The notes beneath the pieces are model-generated. The model searched no databases and had not been told where the DNA came from. It saw nothing but the letters and a program-made list of their open reading frames with translations. The translations under genes and the position numbers were made by a program. This document shows, piece by piece, positions 44,296 to 54,796 of a stretch of 64,000 nt of DNA. Source of the stretch: Neobacillus ginsengisoli (lineage in GTDB: Bacteria; Bacillota; Bacilli; Bacillales_B; DSM-18226); the NCBI RefSeq assembly GCF_030813055.1, contig NZ_JAUSTW010000007.1, forward strand, positions 248,001 through 312,000, written 5' to 3'. The first letter of the stretch is position 1, and each line of letters opens with the position of its first letter.

Positions 44296-46317
44296 ATAAA
44301 TTTTTTCAAGATTAACGAGACAATCGTACAGCGCGCTTCCAAGTCCATTATCAGATTTCCCCGAGGAGGTTAGATTATTAACAGGTCCCCCGAATTGCCG
44401 CCAAATTCCTTCATCGATATTAATCGTATTCGGATGGGCTTTTTGTAAAATGGAGGCATAACCTTTTACCTCACCCCGATCATTCCACACCCTTACAAAA
44501 TCACCCTCATGCACGTGCAAGCTTCCAGCGATATTTTCAGCAATTTCCACCTTTACCTGAAGTTTGGATGAGAAAAGTTGATAGTTCTGTGAGTGATTAG
44601 AACGTAATGGATGAATTGTTAAAAGACTATAAGGGTACTTTTTTGCTAGGTCTGGATTATTCCAGCGTGATTCCTCAGGTACAGATAACTTTAAAAGACC
44701 ACTGTCACCCTTTAGCTGACCTAAACTTGATGTAAATTCAAATTTGCCGGAAGCCGTCATGAATTTCCGGTCCTGCCACGGAATATAGGCAACAGGTAAT
44801 TCCAGTGTGTGCCGTTCTTTTAGTTTTTCAAGGGTTAACCCTTTCACTTCCAATGGTTTCAGGTACATCTTTAACCATTGTTCCCGGGCAAAATGGAAGT
44901 CCTCACCAAAGCCAAGCCTGGCCGCTAACTGTGTCCAAATCCATAAATCGGATTTCGTCTCTCCGGGTGGAGAAACAAGCTTTGGCCCGTAGTTTATATA
45001 GTGATGGTACATAGACGAATAATAGAAATCTTCTTCCTCAAATACAGTTGTTGATGGCAGAACATAATCAGCAACCTTGGCTGTATCCGTCATAAATTGC
45101 TCAATAACCACAAGGGTATCTACTGAACTGAAGGCTTTTTCTACCACATTTGAATCCGGAACTTGGGTAAGCGGATTACCGCATGTTACAATAATCATTT
45201 TTATTTCCGGATCGACTGCAGCCAGTATTTCCTCTGCCTGCTCCATAATTGGAAACTGCCTGTGAAACTCTTTTCGGCTATTGAGAGCTATTTCCTCACC
45301 GCCAAAGCTTTGCCCGACCTGAAGATTGGCATAGTTCGCACCGCCGCCGGCAATTCCGATATTCCCGCTAACAGCCACTAATGCATTAAGTAAACGAATG
45401 GTATTACCACCATTTTTATATCTTTGTAAACCAAGCCCCATAAAGGTTGATGTTGGCTTTTCGGCATAAATGCGAGCCAGCCTGCCCATCACTTCCACCG
45501 GTACTTCAGTCATTTCACTAAGTTTTTCCACTGATATACTATCAAGAAGCTGCAATAAATCAGCAAACCCATGTGTGAAATGGTCAATAAACTCATTATC
45601 TTCGATGCCTAAACGGATCATTTCCTTCAAAATTCCGGCAGCTACTAATCCATCCATACCGGGTTTAACCGTTATATATTCATCCGCGATTTTTGCAGTC
45701 GCATTAAAAAGCGGGTCAATGACATATATTTTTACCCCGCGTTTTTTTGCTTCAAGGAGTTTTTCATAAAAATGCATGTTGGTCCTGGCGACATTTCTCC
45801 CCCAGATCACGATATTTTTACTATGAAAAATATCATTGGGTTCATGTGAATATGCATTCCCAAAATCCCATTTTTGTGCCTCAATTCCTGCTCCCCAGCA
45901 GAGAGAACCGTACAGTTCGGTTACTCCGCCATAGCAGTTAAAAAATCGCCGGTCTAAATTTTTCAAGATACCGTTATTGGCATAATCATGGCTATGCAAA
46001 ACGGCAGTCGATCCATACTTTTCTTTTATATCTTTTAATTTAACCGCGATTTCATCAAGAGCCTGCTCCCATGAAATTTGCTCAAATTTCCCGTTTACTT
46101 TTTTTAAGGGGTTTAATAACCGCTGCGATGAGTTTGTCCTTGTTTCCAGCATTCTGCCCCGGCCGCATATTTTCCCTTGCGTGATGGGATGGGAGGGGTC
46201 ACCCTCTACTTTTACCACCTTATCGTTTTCAATTGTTACCTGAAAGCCGCAGCTATCCCAACAATTTAACGGACAAGCCGATTTCAAAACCTTTGACAAA
46301 TTCTCCACCCCTAACAT
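44293..46317 (-). CDS. yyaE: Molybdopterin-dependent oxidoreductase YyaE
   Basis: A 674-residue DMSO-reductase-family protein. An N-terminal 4Fe-4S cluster is predicted from CPLNCWDSC with a later Cys in GKICGRG. Molybdopterin-guanine-dinucleotide contacts are spread through the chain (YGSLCWGAG, VIWGRNVARTN, VIDPLFNATA). There is no Tat signal, so it is cytoplasmic. The C-terminal dinucleotide-binding domain is full length. Substrate unknown. The start is uncertain: ATG 46317 is used, but an in-frame TTG at 46299 after GGGGTGGAG is possible. Confidence 0.88.
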   Translation of the reverse strand: MLGVENLSKVLKSACPLNCWDSCGFQVTIENDKVVKVEGDPSHPITQGKICGRGRMLETRTNSSQRLLNPLKKVNGKFEQISWEQALDEIAVKLKDIKEKYGSTAVLHSHDYANNGILKNLDRRFFNCYGGVTELYGSLCWGAGIEAQKWDFGNAYSHEPNDIFHSKNIVIWGRNVARTNMHFYEKLLEAKKRGVKIYVIDPLFNATAKIADEYITVKPGMDGLVAAGILKEMIRLGIEDNEFIDHFTHGFADLLQLLDSISVEKLSEMTEVPVEVMGRLARIYAEKPTSTFMGLGLQRYKNGGNTIRLLNALVAVSGNIGIAGGGANYANLQVGQSFGGEEIALNSRKEFHRQFPIMEQAEEILAAVDPEIKMIIVTCGNPLTQVPDSNVVEKAFSSVDTLVVIEQFMTDTAKVADYVLPSTTVFEEEDFYYSSMYHHYINYGPKLVSPPGETKSDLWIWTQLAARLGFGEDFHFAREQWLKMYLKPLEVKGLTLEKLKERHTLELPVAYIPWQDRKFMTASGKFEFTSSLGQLKGDSGLLKLSVPEESRWNNPDLAKKYPYSLLTIHPLRSNHSQNYQLFSSKLQVKVEIAENIAGSLHVHEGDFVRVWNDRGEVKGYASILQKAHPNTINIDEGIWRQFGGPVNNLTSSGKSDNGLGSALYDCLVNLEKIY

Positions 46318-46376
46318 AAATACATTCTATATCTACTTTTAATAATATAGTTATTCAAAAAAAAAAGCATGAATTC

Positions 46377-46574
46377 TTATCCTTCATGCTTCACTAATAC
46401 TTTTTTCATCTTTCGTGAAAACTCTCTCCTTGGGATCATGACACTGTGACCGCAGCCTTCACACTTAATACGAATATCCATACCCATCCGAATAATTTTC
46501 CAACGGTTTGTCCCGCAAGGATGCTGTTTTTTCATTTCGACAACATCATTGAGGGCAAATTCCTTCTCTTCCAT
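46377..46574 (-). CDS. yyzM: DUF951 zinc-ribbon-like protein YyzM
   Basis: A 65-residue protein with VVEMKKQHPCGTNRWKIIR and CEGCGHSVMIPR, the DUF951 pattern with Cys residues that could hold zinc. It has a strong AGGAGG-like site and lies 24 bp after the MscS gene. Function unknown but conserved at this place in Bacillus. Confidence 0.9.
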   Translation of the reverse strand: MEEKEFALNDVVEMKKQHPCGTNRWKIIRMGMDIRIKCEGCGHSVMIPRREFSRKMKKVLVKHEG

Positions 46575-46598
46575 TAGCTAACCTCCTTGAATTATCTA

Positions 46599-47471
46599 TT
46601 ATTTAGGTTGCTCTGTTCCCCGTGCGTACATAACCAGTCTAGGGTCGGGAGTTCTAATCCCATGCTGGTCTAAAAGAAGTTTAACTTCCTTCCGAATCAT
46701 CCTGGCAATCGAAGCTTGCTTCATTGGTAATGTTTCTGCCGTGATTCGTAAAACAACCTCAGTAGCCCCCATCGTTTGGATCCCAAGCAGCTCCGGCGCT
46801 TTAACTAATTCCTTATGCTGCATATGCATATCTTCCAGCAGCTCTTCAATTACTGCTTCAGCCTTTTCAATATCCTCTCCATAAGCAATACTAATATCAA
46901 CAACGGCCATACTATTATTAAGAGAGAAGTTGGTTACCTGAACAATGCTTCCATTCGGTAAAATATGCAGTTCCCCTGTCCAACTTTTAATCTTGGTTGT
47001 TCTTAAACCAATAGCTTCGACATTTCCCTCAAATACTCCTATCCGAACATGGTCACCAACTGAAAATTGATCCTCAAAAATGATGAAAAATCCTGAGATA
47101 ATATCTTTCACAAGACTTTGTGCACCAAAACCCACTGCCAGTCCAACGATACCAGCACCGGCAAGCAAGGCTTTTACATCAATTGTTAACACCGATAGAA
47201 TCATCATAAGGGCAATAAAATAAACGACGTAGGAAAGAATATTATCAAGCAGCTTTGACAGTGTCTCCTCTCGGCGTTCCGATGTATTGAGCGGAGAGAG
47301 GTTCCTAATTTTAAAAATATTATGGATAGCCAGTTTCCCGATTCGGATTAACATATTTGCAACGAACATAATCGCCAGAATTTTTAATAATCCTTCTCCA
47401 ATGGTTAACCATGTTCCTTCATTTTGAAATTTAGTAATAAAATTATGAATACTTCCACCAGTTAGATTCAT
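46599..47471 (-). CDS. MscS-family mechanosensitive channel
   Basis: A 290-residue protein with three to four N-terminal helices; the pore-lining helix GIVGLAVGFGAQSLVKDIISGF is the MscS signature, followed by the beta domain (GVFEGNVEAIGLRTTKIKSW) and the cytoplasmic cage. It releases solutes on hypo-osmotic shock. In one transcript with yyzM and divergent from yyaC. Confidence 0.93.
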   Translation of the reverse strand: MNLTGGSIHNFITKFQNEGTWLTIGEGLLKILAIMFVANMLIRIGKLAIHNIFKIRNLSPLNTSERREETLSKLLDNILSYVVYFIALMMILSVLTIDVKALLAGAGIVGLAVGFGAQSLVKDIISGFFIIFEDQFSVGDHVRIGVFEGNVEAIGLRTTKIKSWTGELHILPNGSIVQVTNFSLNNSMAVVDISIAYGEDIEKAEAVIEELLEDMHMQHKELVKAPELLGIQTMGATEVVLRITAETLPMKQASIARMIRKEVKLLLDQHGIRTPDPRLVMYARGTEQPK

Positions 47472-47677
47472 TTACACACCTTCCCTTTCAAACCTTCCAA
47501 ATCATATTTATTTTAACAATTTTTCTTTGTACTTTACAGCATGGTGTTTATTTCTTTTCTCCCAAGTTCAGGAATATCTTATGTTCACTATGTATAGAAT
47601 CCCTTAGATTTCCGTATAATGTTAAAAATATGATGAAATCAAAAGGCACCGGATCCCGAATTTAAGGAGTGGACTTA

Positions 47678-48286
47678 ATGAATCTTTTTTTTGACAGGAG
47701 GGCAAAGGCAAAAATTCTTCATAATGATTTGCATGCCGCTGAAAATCTCGCAGAAGAGTTGCTTACGTTTATACCGGAAGCTACCAGCCGCCCTATAGTC
47801 TTTGTTTGCATCGGCACGGACCGCTCTACAGGGGATTCATTGGGGCCGCTAATTGGCACCTTACTCGAGGAGAAGCAGCTTCAAGCCTTTTATGTGTACG
47901 GAACACTTGATGAACCAATTCATGCTGTTAATCTTGATGAAAAGCTAAAGGAAGTCCATCATAAGCATTTCAACCCCTATATCATTGGCATTGATGCTTG
48001 CTTAGGCCGCATCAAAAATGTAGGAGTCATTCAAGTGGCGAATGGACCTGTCAAACCCGGTGCCGGAGTAAATAAGGAGCTCCCGTCAGTAGGGGATATA
48101 CATATCACCGGCATCGTGAATGTAAGTGGTTTTATGGAATTTTTTGTTCTACAAAATACACGGTTAAATCTTGTGATGAAGATGGCAAAAACAATTGCAA
48201 ATGGAATCTATTTAGCAAGCCAAAGCTATCAAAAGGAACGTTGGAAGGATCAGTTGCTGGAGCAGGAGCAAATAAATAAAGCATAA
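47678..48286 (+). CDS. yyaC: Spore protease YyaC (Gpr-like fold)
   Basis: A 202-residue YyaC protein with FVCIGTDRSTGDSLGPLIG and GIDACLGRIKNVGVIQV, which resemble the active-site region of the germination protease. Made during sporulation in relatives; its substrate is uncertain. ATG 47678 follows AAGGAGTGG by seven bases. It is a rare plus-strand gene left of oriC, divergent from mscS. Confidence 0.92.
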   Translation: MNLFFDRRAKAKILHNDLHAAENLAEELLTFIPEATSRPIVFVCIGTDRSTGDSLGPLIGTLLEEKQLQAFYVYGTLDEPIHAVNLDEKLKEVHHKHFNPYIIGIDACLGRIKNVGVIQVANGPVKPGAGVNKELPSVGDIHITGIVNVSGFMEFFVLQNTRLNLVMKMAKTIANGIYLASQSYQKERWKDQLLEQEQINKA

Positions 48287-48320
48287 GCAATTAGATTTAA
48301 ATGATCGCTTATGCTTTATT
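48275..48320. terminator. Bidirectional terminator between yyaC and the DUF554 gene
   Basis: AATAAAGCATAAGC / GCTTATGCTTTATT. Confidence 0.8.
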
Positions 48321-48341
48321 TACAATTTATGGTAATGTTTT

Positions 48342-49055
48342 TTAAAAATAATGATGGTAATTGTAAAGAATGGTTACAATGACTCCTGTTACCAGGATAC
48401 CAGGCAGTAGGTTAGCCACCTTTATTTTTATTATTCCAGTTAGATTTAAGCCAATGGCCAAAATCATAATTCCACCGGAAGACGTCATTTCCACAATAAA
48501 CTGATCCATTAGCTCCTTCGGCACAAAATGGTCAATCTGAGTGGCGAATAATGCAATAAGCCCTTCATACAGCACAACGGGAACGGCTGAAAAGATGACA
48601 CCTATTCCAAGAGTCGTCGTTAAAATGATAGATGTAAATCCATCAATAAGTGATTTAGTGTACAATACAGAATGATCGCCGCGAATCCCGCTATTAAGTG
48701 CACCAATAATCGCCATTGCACCAATGACAAAGATAAGTGTTGCTGTCACAAACCCTTCTGAAATACTCCCTTTACCGTTTGAACCGACTTTCTTTTCAAG
48801 CCAAAGTCCGAGATCATTTAATTTTTCTTCCAATTTAAATAACTCACCCAGTACAGCACCAACAACCAAGCTGATAATGACAATAAGAAAGTTTTGGCTC
48901 TTCAGTCCCATTTGCAGACCCAAAACCATCACCGACAAGCCAATCGCATGCATGACGGTTGTTTTCATCCCTTCCGGAATTCGATGCAGGAGCTTTCCAA
49001 GAAGAGTACCAATGATAATTAATGCCCCGTTTACAAGTGTCCCTAATAAAAACAT
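48342..49055 (-). CDS. DUF554 membrane protein
   Basis: A 237-residue polytopic membrane protein with about seven helices and the DUF554 pattern (GTLVNGALIIIGTLLGKLL at the start; GAMAIIGALNSGIRGDHSVL; ALGLNLTGI-like end). It may move small molecules across the membrane; nothing is proven. Conserved between parB and yyaC in Bacillus. Confidence 0.88.
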   Translation of the reverse strand: MFLLGTLVNGALIIIGTLLGKLLHRIPEGMKTTVMHAIGLSVMVLGLQMGLKSQNFLIVIISLVVGAVLGELFKLEEKLNDLGLWLEKKVGSNGKGSISEGFVTATLIFVIGAMAIIGALNSGIRGDHSVLYTKSLIDGFTSIILTTTLGIGVIFSAVPVVLYEGLIALFATQIDHFVPKELMDQFIVEMTSSGGIMILAIGLNLTGIIKIKVANLLPGILVTGVIVTILYNYHHYF

Positions 49056-49159
49056 AGTTAATCTCCCTATTTTTCGCTTCTCGTAATAGTTAATAGTTTT
49101 AACCTACCATTTATTATTTTCAAAGAAAAGTGCCTTTTCCAAAAAAAGTACTTTTGGAT

Positions 49160-49187
49160 AAAAAAATAAACCATCTACCTGATGGCT
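49160..49187 (-). terminator. Terminator of the parAB operon
   Basis: CCATCAGGTAGATGG followed by T-rich sequence on the minus strand. Confidence 0.75.
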
Positions 49188-50041
49188 TATAATGAATCCT
49201 CTTTATCAAGCATTTCTAAAATTCGTTCCAGATCCTCTTGGGAGAAAAACTCGATTTCAATTTTCCCTTTATTTTTCGCTTGTTTAATGTTTACCTTCGT
49301 TCCAAATCGCTCACGGAGAGAATGCTCACGTTCCTGTAAAAACACATCTTTTTTCTTTTCAGGCTTATTTGTTTCACGTGAAACATTTTCATTTAATTGC
49401 TGAATTAGTTTCTCCAGCTGACGGACGTTTAGAGCTTCGTTTACGACTTTTTCCACTACGGCCGGGAGCTTTGATTTTTGACGAAGACCCAGTAAGGCGC
49501 GGCCATGTCCCATCGATATGGTACCGTTTGAGATTAACTCCTGAATTTTAGGAGGTAAGGAAAGCAGTCGGATATGATTAGCAACATGCGGCCTGCTTTT
49601 TCCTAATCGTTTGGACACTTCTTCCTGTGTCAACTTTAACTTCTCCATTAACGTTTGATAGGCGAGTCCTTCTTCGATTGGGTTTAAATCTTCCCGTTGC
49701 AGGTTTTCCAATACCGCCAATTCCATCATTTGTTGTTCGGAAAGCTCGCGCACCACAGCAGGTACGGTTTCAAGCTTCGCTTCTTTTGCAGCTCGGAAAC
49801 GCCTTTCACCCACAACAATCTCATAGCCTTTTATGCTTTTTCTAACCACGAGAGGCTGTAAGATCCCATGCTCAAGAATCGATATTTTTAACTCATCGAT
49901 GGCTTCTTGTTGGAAGTTTTTACGCGGTTGATAAGGGTTGGGACGCAAGTCCTTCAGCTTAATTTCTTGAACTGTTTCTTCCTTATCGACTTCACCGTTC
50001 GTAAAAAATGCATTCAGGCCTTTTCCTAAACCTTTAGCCAT
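49187..50041 (-). CDS. parB: Chromosome partitioning protein ParB (Spo0J)
   Basis: A 284-residue CTP-dependent DNA clamp that loads at parS and organises the origin. The CTP-binding N domain has GERRFRAAK, the helix-turn-helix has [20 protein letters not shown], and the C-terminal dimer domain is present. A perfect parS is inside this gene at Val-Ser-Arg-Glu-Thr. The start overlaps the parA end by 8 bp. Confidence 0.97.
   Translation of the reverse strand: MAKGLGKGLNAFFTNGEVDKEETVQEIKLKDLRPNPYQPRKNFQQEAIDELKISILEHGILQPLVVRKSIKGYEIVVGERRFRAAKEAKLETVPAVVRELSEQQMMELAVLENLQREDLNPIEEGLAYQTLMEKLKLTQEEVSKRLGKSRPHVANHIRLLSLPPKIQELISNGTISMGHGRALLGLRQKSKLPAVVEKVVNEALNVRQLEKLIQQLNENVSRETNKPEKKKDVFLQEREHSLRERFGTKVNIKQAKNKGKIEIEFFSQEDLERILEMLDKEDSL
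49370..49385. other. parS site (perfect)
   Basis: TGTTTCACGTGAAACA within parB, as in B. subtilis spo0J. Confidence 0.96.
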
Positions 50042-50795
50042 GCGAGACCACTTCCTTTGCCAAATCTAAATATACTTCAGCTCCGCGGGATCTTGAATCA
50101 TAATTGATGATTGGTTCCCCATGGCTTGGAGCCTCACTTAGACGAACATTTCTTGGAATAATGGTTTTATAAACCTTATCTTGAAAATACTTTTTCACTT
50201 CTTCGATGACTTGAAGTCCGAGATTTGTCCGGGCATCCAGCATCGTTAATAAAACACCTTCAATTTTAAGATCCTGGTTTAAATGCTTTTGTACAAGCCT
50301 TACTGTATTAAGGAGCTGACTTAAGCCCTCCAAAGCATAATACTCACATTGGACAGGGATTAATACCGCATCAGAGGCAGTTAAAGCATTAATGGTTAAT
50401 AAACCCAAAGATGGCGGGCAATCGATAATAATGTAATCATATTGATCCTTCACTTCTTCAAGAGCCCGCTTTAAACGCACTTCTCTCGAAATAGTTGGAA
50501 CCAACTCGATCTCTGCTCCGGCAAGCTGAATGGTAGCAGGAAGTGCAAATAAATTTTCAACAGATGTCGACTTAATGACATTTTTTGCTTCAACATCATC
50601 TACCAGCACATCATATATACACTGTTCTACTTCTGCCTTTTCAATTCCAATCCCGCTTGTTGCATTTCCCTGGGGGTCAATATCTACTAATAAGACCTTG
50701 TTCCCTATGTATGCTAAACAGGCGCCTAGGTTGACAGAGGTAGTCGTTTTGCCGACTCCACCTTTTTGATTCGCGATTGCAATGACTTTGCCCAC
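50034..50795 (-). CDS. parA: Chromosome partitioning ATPase ParA (Soj)
   Basis: A 253-residue Walker-type ATPase with the deviant Walker [11 protein letters not shown] at the start, a catalytic Asp in [10 protein letters not shown] and YIIIDCPPS. It works with ParB in origin movement and also regulates DnaA. GTG 50795 is preferred (AGGTGA five bases upstream, product [10 protein letters not shown]), giving the same length as Soj; GTG 50804 is an alternative. Confidence 0.96.
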   Translation of the reverse strand: MGKVIAIANQKGGVGKTTTSVNLGACLAYIGNKVLLVDIDPQGNATSGIGIEKAEVEQCIYDVLVDDVEAKNVIKSTSVENLFALPATIQLAGAEIELVPTISREVRLKRALEEVKDQYDYIIIDCPPSLGLLTINALTASDAVLIPVQCEYYALEGLSQLLNTVRLVQKHLNQDLKIEGVLLTMLDARTNLGLQVIEEVKKYFQDKVYKTIIPRNVRLSEAPSHGEPIINYDSRSRGAEVYLDLAKEVVSHG

Positions 50796-51033
50796 TCTTG
50801 TCACCTACCCTTTTTATTTTCCATAAAATCTACCAATTATTTATACTCAAATTCTATCAAACATTCAATTAATAACACTACTAATAAGCAACCATTCCGA
50901 TAGTACGAATGTAAATAGCCATGCTTTCTATTTTATCATGAAAGTGAAAAGTTGTTGTTTTTTTTCTAAAAATATTCAGACTTCCTTGATATACCATTTT
51001 AAAAAACATGTTAATTTAAATGGAACTTTCCCA

Positions 51034-51073
51034 AAAAAAGAAGAACCGGACATATACTGTCAGGTTCTTTTAA
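51034..51073 (-). terminator. Terminator after noc
   Basis: AAGAACCTGACA...TGTCCGGTTCTT with T7 on the minus strand. Confidence 0.8.
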
Positions 51074-51098
51074 ACTATTTGAGTATTCATTTAATTGG

Positions 51099-51962
51099 CT
51101 ATTTTTTCTTCGGTATTCGTATCGTAAATTGGTAAAATTCCTCAAATTCTTCTTCTTCTGCGTCGAGATTAATCCCGCTGTCGGATACCATGTTTAACGA
51201 TTGCCTGATGGTATTAACAGCAATTCTCATATCCTTACTGAAGGCCTTTCTTTGTGGCCTTGGCTTTTGGTTCTTTTGTTCAAGTATTCTAACGACCCGA
51301 TCTTCGGTCTGCTTAACATTCAGATTTCTCTCAATGATTTCTGCTAAAAGCAACACTTGTTTCTCGGGATCTTTTAGCGGAATAAGTGCACGTGCGTGCC
51401 TCTCGGTAATAATTTTATTTAATAATGATTCCTGAATAGGCTGAGGTAATTTAAGAAGCCTGAGCTTATTGGCTACAGTCGACTGCCCTTTTCCAAGACG
51501 CTGGGCAAGTGCCTCTTGGGTCAAATTATGGAGCTCGAGCAGTTTTCCATAGGCAATAGCTTCTTCAATAGGCGACAGCTCTTCCCGTTGTAAATTCTCA
51601 ATTAAGGCAACAGACGCCGTTTCAGTATCAGATAAATTTTTTATAATGGCCGGTACTTCTTCCCAGCCGAGTTTTTTCATCGCACGCCAGCGGCGCTCTC
51701 CGGCAATAATTTCATATTTGTTCACTTCAAACTGCCTGAGGACAATCGGCTGAATAATCCCATGCGTATGGATTGTACGTGATAATTCCTCAATTTTTTC
51801 ATCGTCAAAAACCGTCCGTGGCTGGAAACGGTTTGGCAAAATACTATCGATCGGTATTCTTCTAATTTCTTCCGTTTTTTCTATATCCAGCTCTTTCTCA
51901 AGCTCAACCACTTGTTCTCCCTTTTCGCCGAGGCCAAAAAAGCGTGAAAACGAAGATTTCAT
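51099..51962 (-). CDS. noc: Nucleoid occlusion protein Noc
   Basis: A 287-residue ParB paralogue that blocks division over the nucleoid. The N-terminal amphipathic start [16 protein letters not shown] is the membrane-targeting helix typical of Noc rather than ParB. It has the CTP-binding GERRWRAMK and the helix-turn-helix [23 protein letters not shown] 51962 follows AAAGGTGG by eight bases. No Noc-binding consensus was noticed in the window. Confidence 0.94.
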   Translation of the reverse strand: MKSSFSRFFGLGEKGEQVVELEKELDIEKTEEIRRIPIDSILPNRFQPRTVFDDEKIEELSRTIHTHGIIQPIVLRQFEVNKYEIIAGERRWRAMKKLGWEEVPAIIKNLSDTETASVALIENLQREELSPIEEAIAYGKLLELHNLTQEALAQRLGKGQSTVANKLRLLKLPQPIQESLLNKIITERHARALIPLKDPEKQVLLLAEIIERNLNVKQTEDRVVRILEQKNQKPRPQRKAFSKDMRIAVNTIRQSLNMVSDSGINLDAEEEEFEEFYQFTIRIPKKK

Positions 51963-52074
51963 CCCCAACACCACCTTTACGAAACTCCCTATTACTAATT
52001 CTATACTCGAATATTATCTTCCTGCTATACCCTTATATTTTAATACAAAATTTGATAGCTGTCAGAGACATTCT

Positions 52075-52791
52075 TTATTCAATCGGCGTTTTACCAGGTG
52101 TTCCCGGTTTTCGAGGGTATTTCTTTGGCGTTTGTTTTTCTTTTTTTATGACTAATATATTTCGTTCACTTTCTTCGATTGGCAACGTAAAAGTAAACAT
52201 CTTTTCCATTTTTCCCCCAAGAGTGACAATCGCCTTTTGCCCCATTTCTAATTCATCCTTCGCATGAGCTGCCTTCATGGCGATAAAGTATCCCCCGACT
52301 TTAACCAAAGGTAAACAAAGTTCACTTAAAACCGACATTCGTGCCACAGCCCTTGCCGTTACGACATCATATGATTCCCTGTGGTTTGGATTTACGCCGA
52401 AGGTTTCCGCACGATCATGAATAAAATGGACATTTTCCAATTTTAATTCATCCGCAAGATGATTTAAAAAAGAGATTCTTTTATTTAGTGAATCAACAAT
52501 TGTCACTGTAATATGAGGATAAACGATTTTTAACGGTATACTCGGGAACCCTGCACCGGCTCCAACATCGCAAAGATGGAAGGGCTTGGTAAAATCAAAA
52601 TAAAACGAAGCCGTAATCGAATCATAAAAATGCTTTAAATAAACATCAGCTTGATCGGTTATTGCGGTTAAATTCATTTTTTCATTCCATTCAACCAAGG
52701 TCTTGAAGTAGGTTGCAAACTGCTCCAGCTGATGCTCCGTTAGGCTAATGCCCTTCTCCTGAAGAAGCGCCTTAAATTGTTCTATAATCAT
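52075..52791 (-). CDS. rsmG: 16S rRNA (guanine527-N7)-methyltransferase RsmG
   Basis: A 238-residue SAM-dependent enzyme (GidB) that methylates G527 of 16S rRNA; loss gives low-level streptomycin resistance. SAM loop [17 protein letters not shown], then [15 protein letters not shown] and [12 protein letters not shown] are typical. Follows mnmG by 48 bp. Confidence 0.97.
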   Translation of the reverse strand: MIIEQFKALLQEKGISLTEHQLEQFATYFKTLVEWNEKMNLTAITDQADVYLKHFYDSITASFYFDFTKPFHLCDVGAGAGFPSIPLKIVYPHITVTIVDSLNKRISFLNHLADELKLENVHFIHDRAETFGVNPNHRESYDVVTARAVARMSVLSELCLPLVKVGGYFIAMKAAHAKDELEMGQKAIVTLGGKMEKMFTFTLPIEESERNILVIKKEKQTPKKYPRKPGTPGKTPIE

Positions 52792-52839
52792 GAATAAATC
52801 TTCCTCGCTATATGGGTCTTCTTAGTTTTAGAAAAGAGC

Positions 52840-54729
52840 CTACGCATTAGATATCCTTGCCACCCTGCCTTGTTCTAAATAGATAAGAAGGATTGAGATA
52901 TCCGCCGGATTAACCCCTGAAATACGTGATGCCTGAGCAATTGATAACGGCTTAATTAGCTTCAGCTTTTGTCTTGCCTCTGTGGCAAGACCTGTTATCT
53001 TTTCATAATCAATATTCTCAGGAATTTTCTTGTTTTCCATTTTCTTTAAACGTTCAACCTGCTGAAGTGATTTTTCAATATATCCTTCATATTTGATTTG
53101 AATCTCTACCTGTTCCGTGATTTCTCCGTCCAACGGACTATCGCTTGGAGTAAGACATTCAATGTGTTCATAGTTCATTTCCGGCCTTTTTAATAAATCG
53201 GAGGCACGGATTCCATCTTTAAGCTCACTTCCGCCAAGGCTTCTAATAAGCTCTTGCACCTCTGTTGAAGGTTTAAGGATGATAGACTGCAGTCTTTCCT
53301 TTTCAAGGTCGATGGCTTCTTTTTTCGCTAAAAATCGTCCGTAGCGCTCATCACGAATAAGTCCGATTCGGTGACCGATTTCAGTCAAACGCAAATCGGC
53401 ATTATCATGGCGTAATAATAACCGGTATTCTGCCCTTGATGTCAACAAACGGTATGGTTCACTCGTTCCCTTTGTAATCAGGTCATCAATTAATACACCG
53501 ATATAGGCATCCGAGCGGCTAAGGACTAGCTGTTCTTTCCCCAAGGCATTCAAACCTGCATTGATTCCCGCCATTAAACCTTGACCTGCTGCTTCTTCAT
53601 AACCGGAAGTTCCATTAATTTGCCCGGCAGTATAAAGGTTTTTTACAACCTTCGTTTCAAGTGTCGGCCACAACTGGGTTGGAACGATGGCATCATACTC
53701 AATCGCATAACCGGATCTCATCATTTGGACATTTTCGAGTCCCGGAATGGTTTTGAGAATTTGCTGTTGAACGTCTTCCGGTAGACTTGTTGATAATCCT
53801 TGAACATAAACTTCCTGTGTATTTCTTCCCTCCGGCTCCAAGAAAATTTGGTGACGCGGTTTATCATTAAAGCGCACCACTTTATCTTCAATTGAAGGGC
53901 AATAACGCGGACCGGTGCCTTTAATCATGCCGGAGTACATCGGCGACCGATGTAGATTATTGTCAATCAATTGATGTGTATTTTCATTTGTATACGTTAA
54001 CCAGCAAGGAAGCTGATCGGTAATATACTTCGTTGTTTCATAAGAAAAAGCTCTTGGGTTTTCATCACCGGGCTGAATTTCCGTTTTACTATAATCAATC
54101 GTATGACTATTAACTCTTGGCGGTGTTCCTGTTTTAAAGCGCACCAATTCAAAACCAAGTTCTTCTAAATGCTCAGAAAGCTTGATGGATGGCTGCTGAT
54201 TATTGGGACCGCTCGAATATTTCAATTCTCCAATAATAATTTCGCCGCGCAGGAAGGTACCAGTCGTAATGACGACTGTTTTCGAACGATAAATCGCACC
54301 GGTTTTGGTAACAACCCCAACACAAACGCCATCTTCAACAAGCAACCGTTCAACCATTCCTTGAATTAAGGTTGCATTTGGTTCATCTTCAATCGTTTTT
54401 TTCATCTCATGCTGGTAAGCAAATTTATCGGCCTGTGCCCTTAGTGCACGGACAGCGGGACCTTTCCCTGTATTCAGCATCCTCATTTGGATGTAGGTTT
54501 TGTCGATATTTTTACCCATTTCCCCGCCGATTGCATCAATTTCTCGAACCACGATCCCTTTGGCAGGACCGCCAACAGAGGGATTACATGGCATAAAAGC
54601 AACCATATCGAGGTTAATAGTAATGATTAATGTTTTAGCGCCAAGTCTGGCAGCGGCGAGGCCCGCTTCACAGCCTGCATGGCCTGCACCGACGACAATA
54701 ACGTCGTAATTTCCTGCTTCGTATTGCAT
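52840..54729 (-). CDS. mnmG: tRNA uridine-5-carboxymethylaminomethyl modification enzyme MnmG
   Basis: A 629-residue FAD enzyme (GidA) that with MnmE modifies U34 of tRNAs. FAD motif [19 protein letters not shown] at 12-30, [13 protein letters not shown], and the C-terminal [11 protein letters not shown] tRNA-binding end. It follows mnmE by 67 bp. Confidence 0.98.
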   Translation of the reverse strand: MQYEAGNYDVIVVGAGHAGCEAGLAAARLGAKTLIITINLDMVAFMPCNPSVGGPAKGIVVREIDAIGGEMGKNIDKTYIQMRMLNTGKGPAVRALRAQADKFAYQHEMKKTIEDEPNATLIQGMVERLLVEDGVCVGVVTKTGAIYRSKTVVITTGTFLRGEIIIGELKYSSGPNNQQPSIKLSEHLEELGFELVRFKTGTPPRVNSHTIDYSKTEIQPGDENPRAFSYETTKYITDQLPCWLTYTNENTHQLIDNNLHRSPMYSGMIKGTGPRYCPSIEDKVVRFNDKPRHQIFLEPEGRNTQEVYVQGLSTSLPEDVQQQILKTIPGLENVQMMRSGYAIEYDAIVPTQLWPTLETKVVKNLYTAGQINGTSGYEEAAGQGLMAGINAGLNALGKEQLVLSRSDAYIGVLIDDLITKGTSEPYRLLTSRAEYRLLLRHDNADLRLTEIGHRIGLIRDERYGRFLAKKEAIDLEKERLQSIILKPSTEVQELIRSLGGSELKDGIRASDLLKRPEMNYEHIECLTPSDSPLDGEITEQVEIQIKYEGYIEKSLQQVERLKKMENKKIPENIDYEKITGLATEARQKLKLIKPLSIAQASRISGVNPADISILLIYLEQGRVARISNA

Positions 54730-54796
54730 TTTGTTCCTCCTTCTTCAGATATTTCTGAAGGATAAATCCTAAGATTATTATTTTTTAAACAACGTC

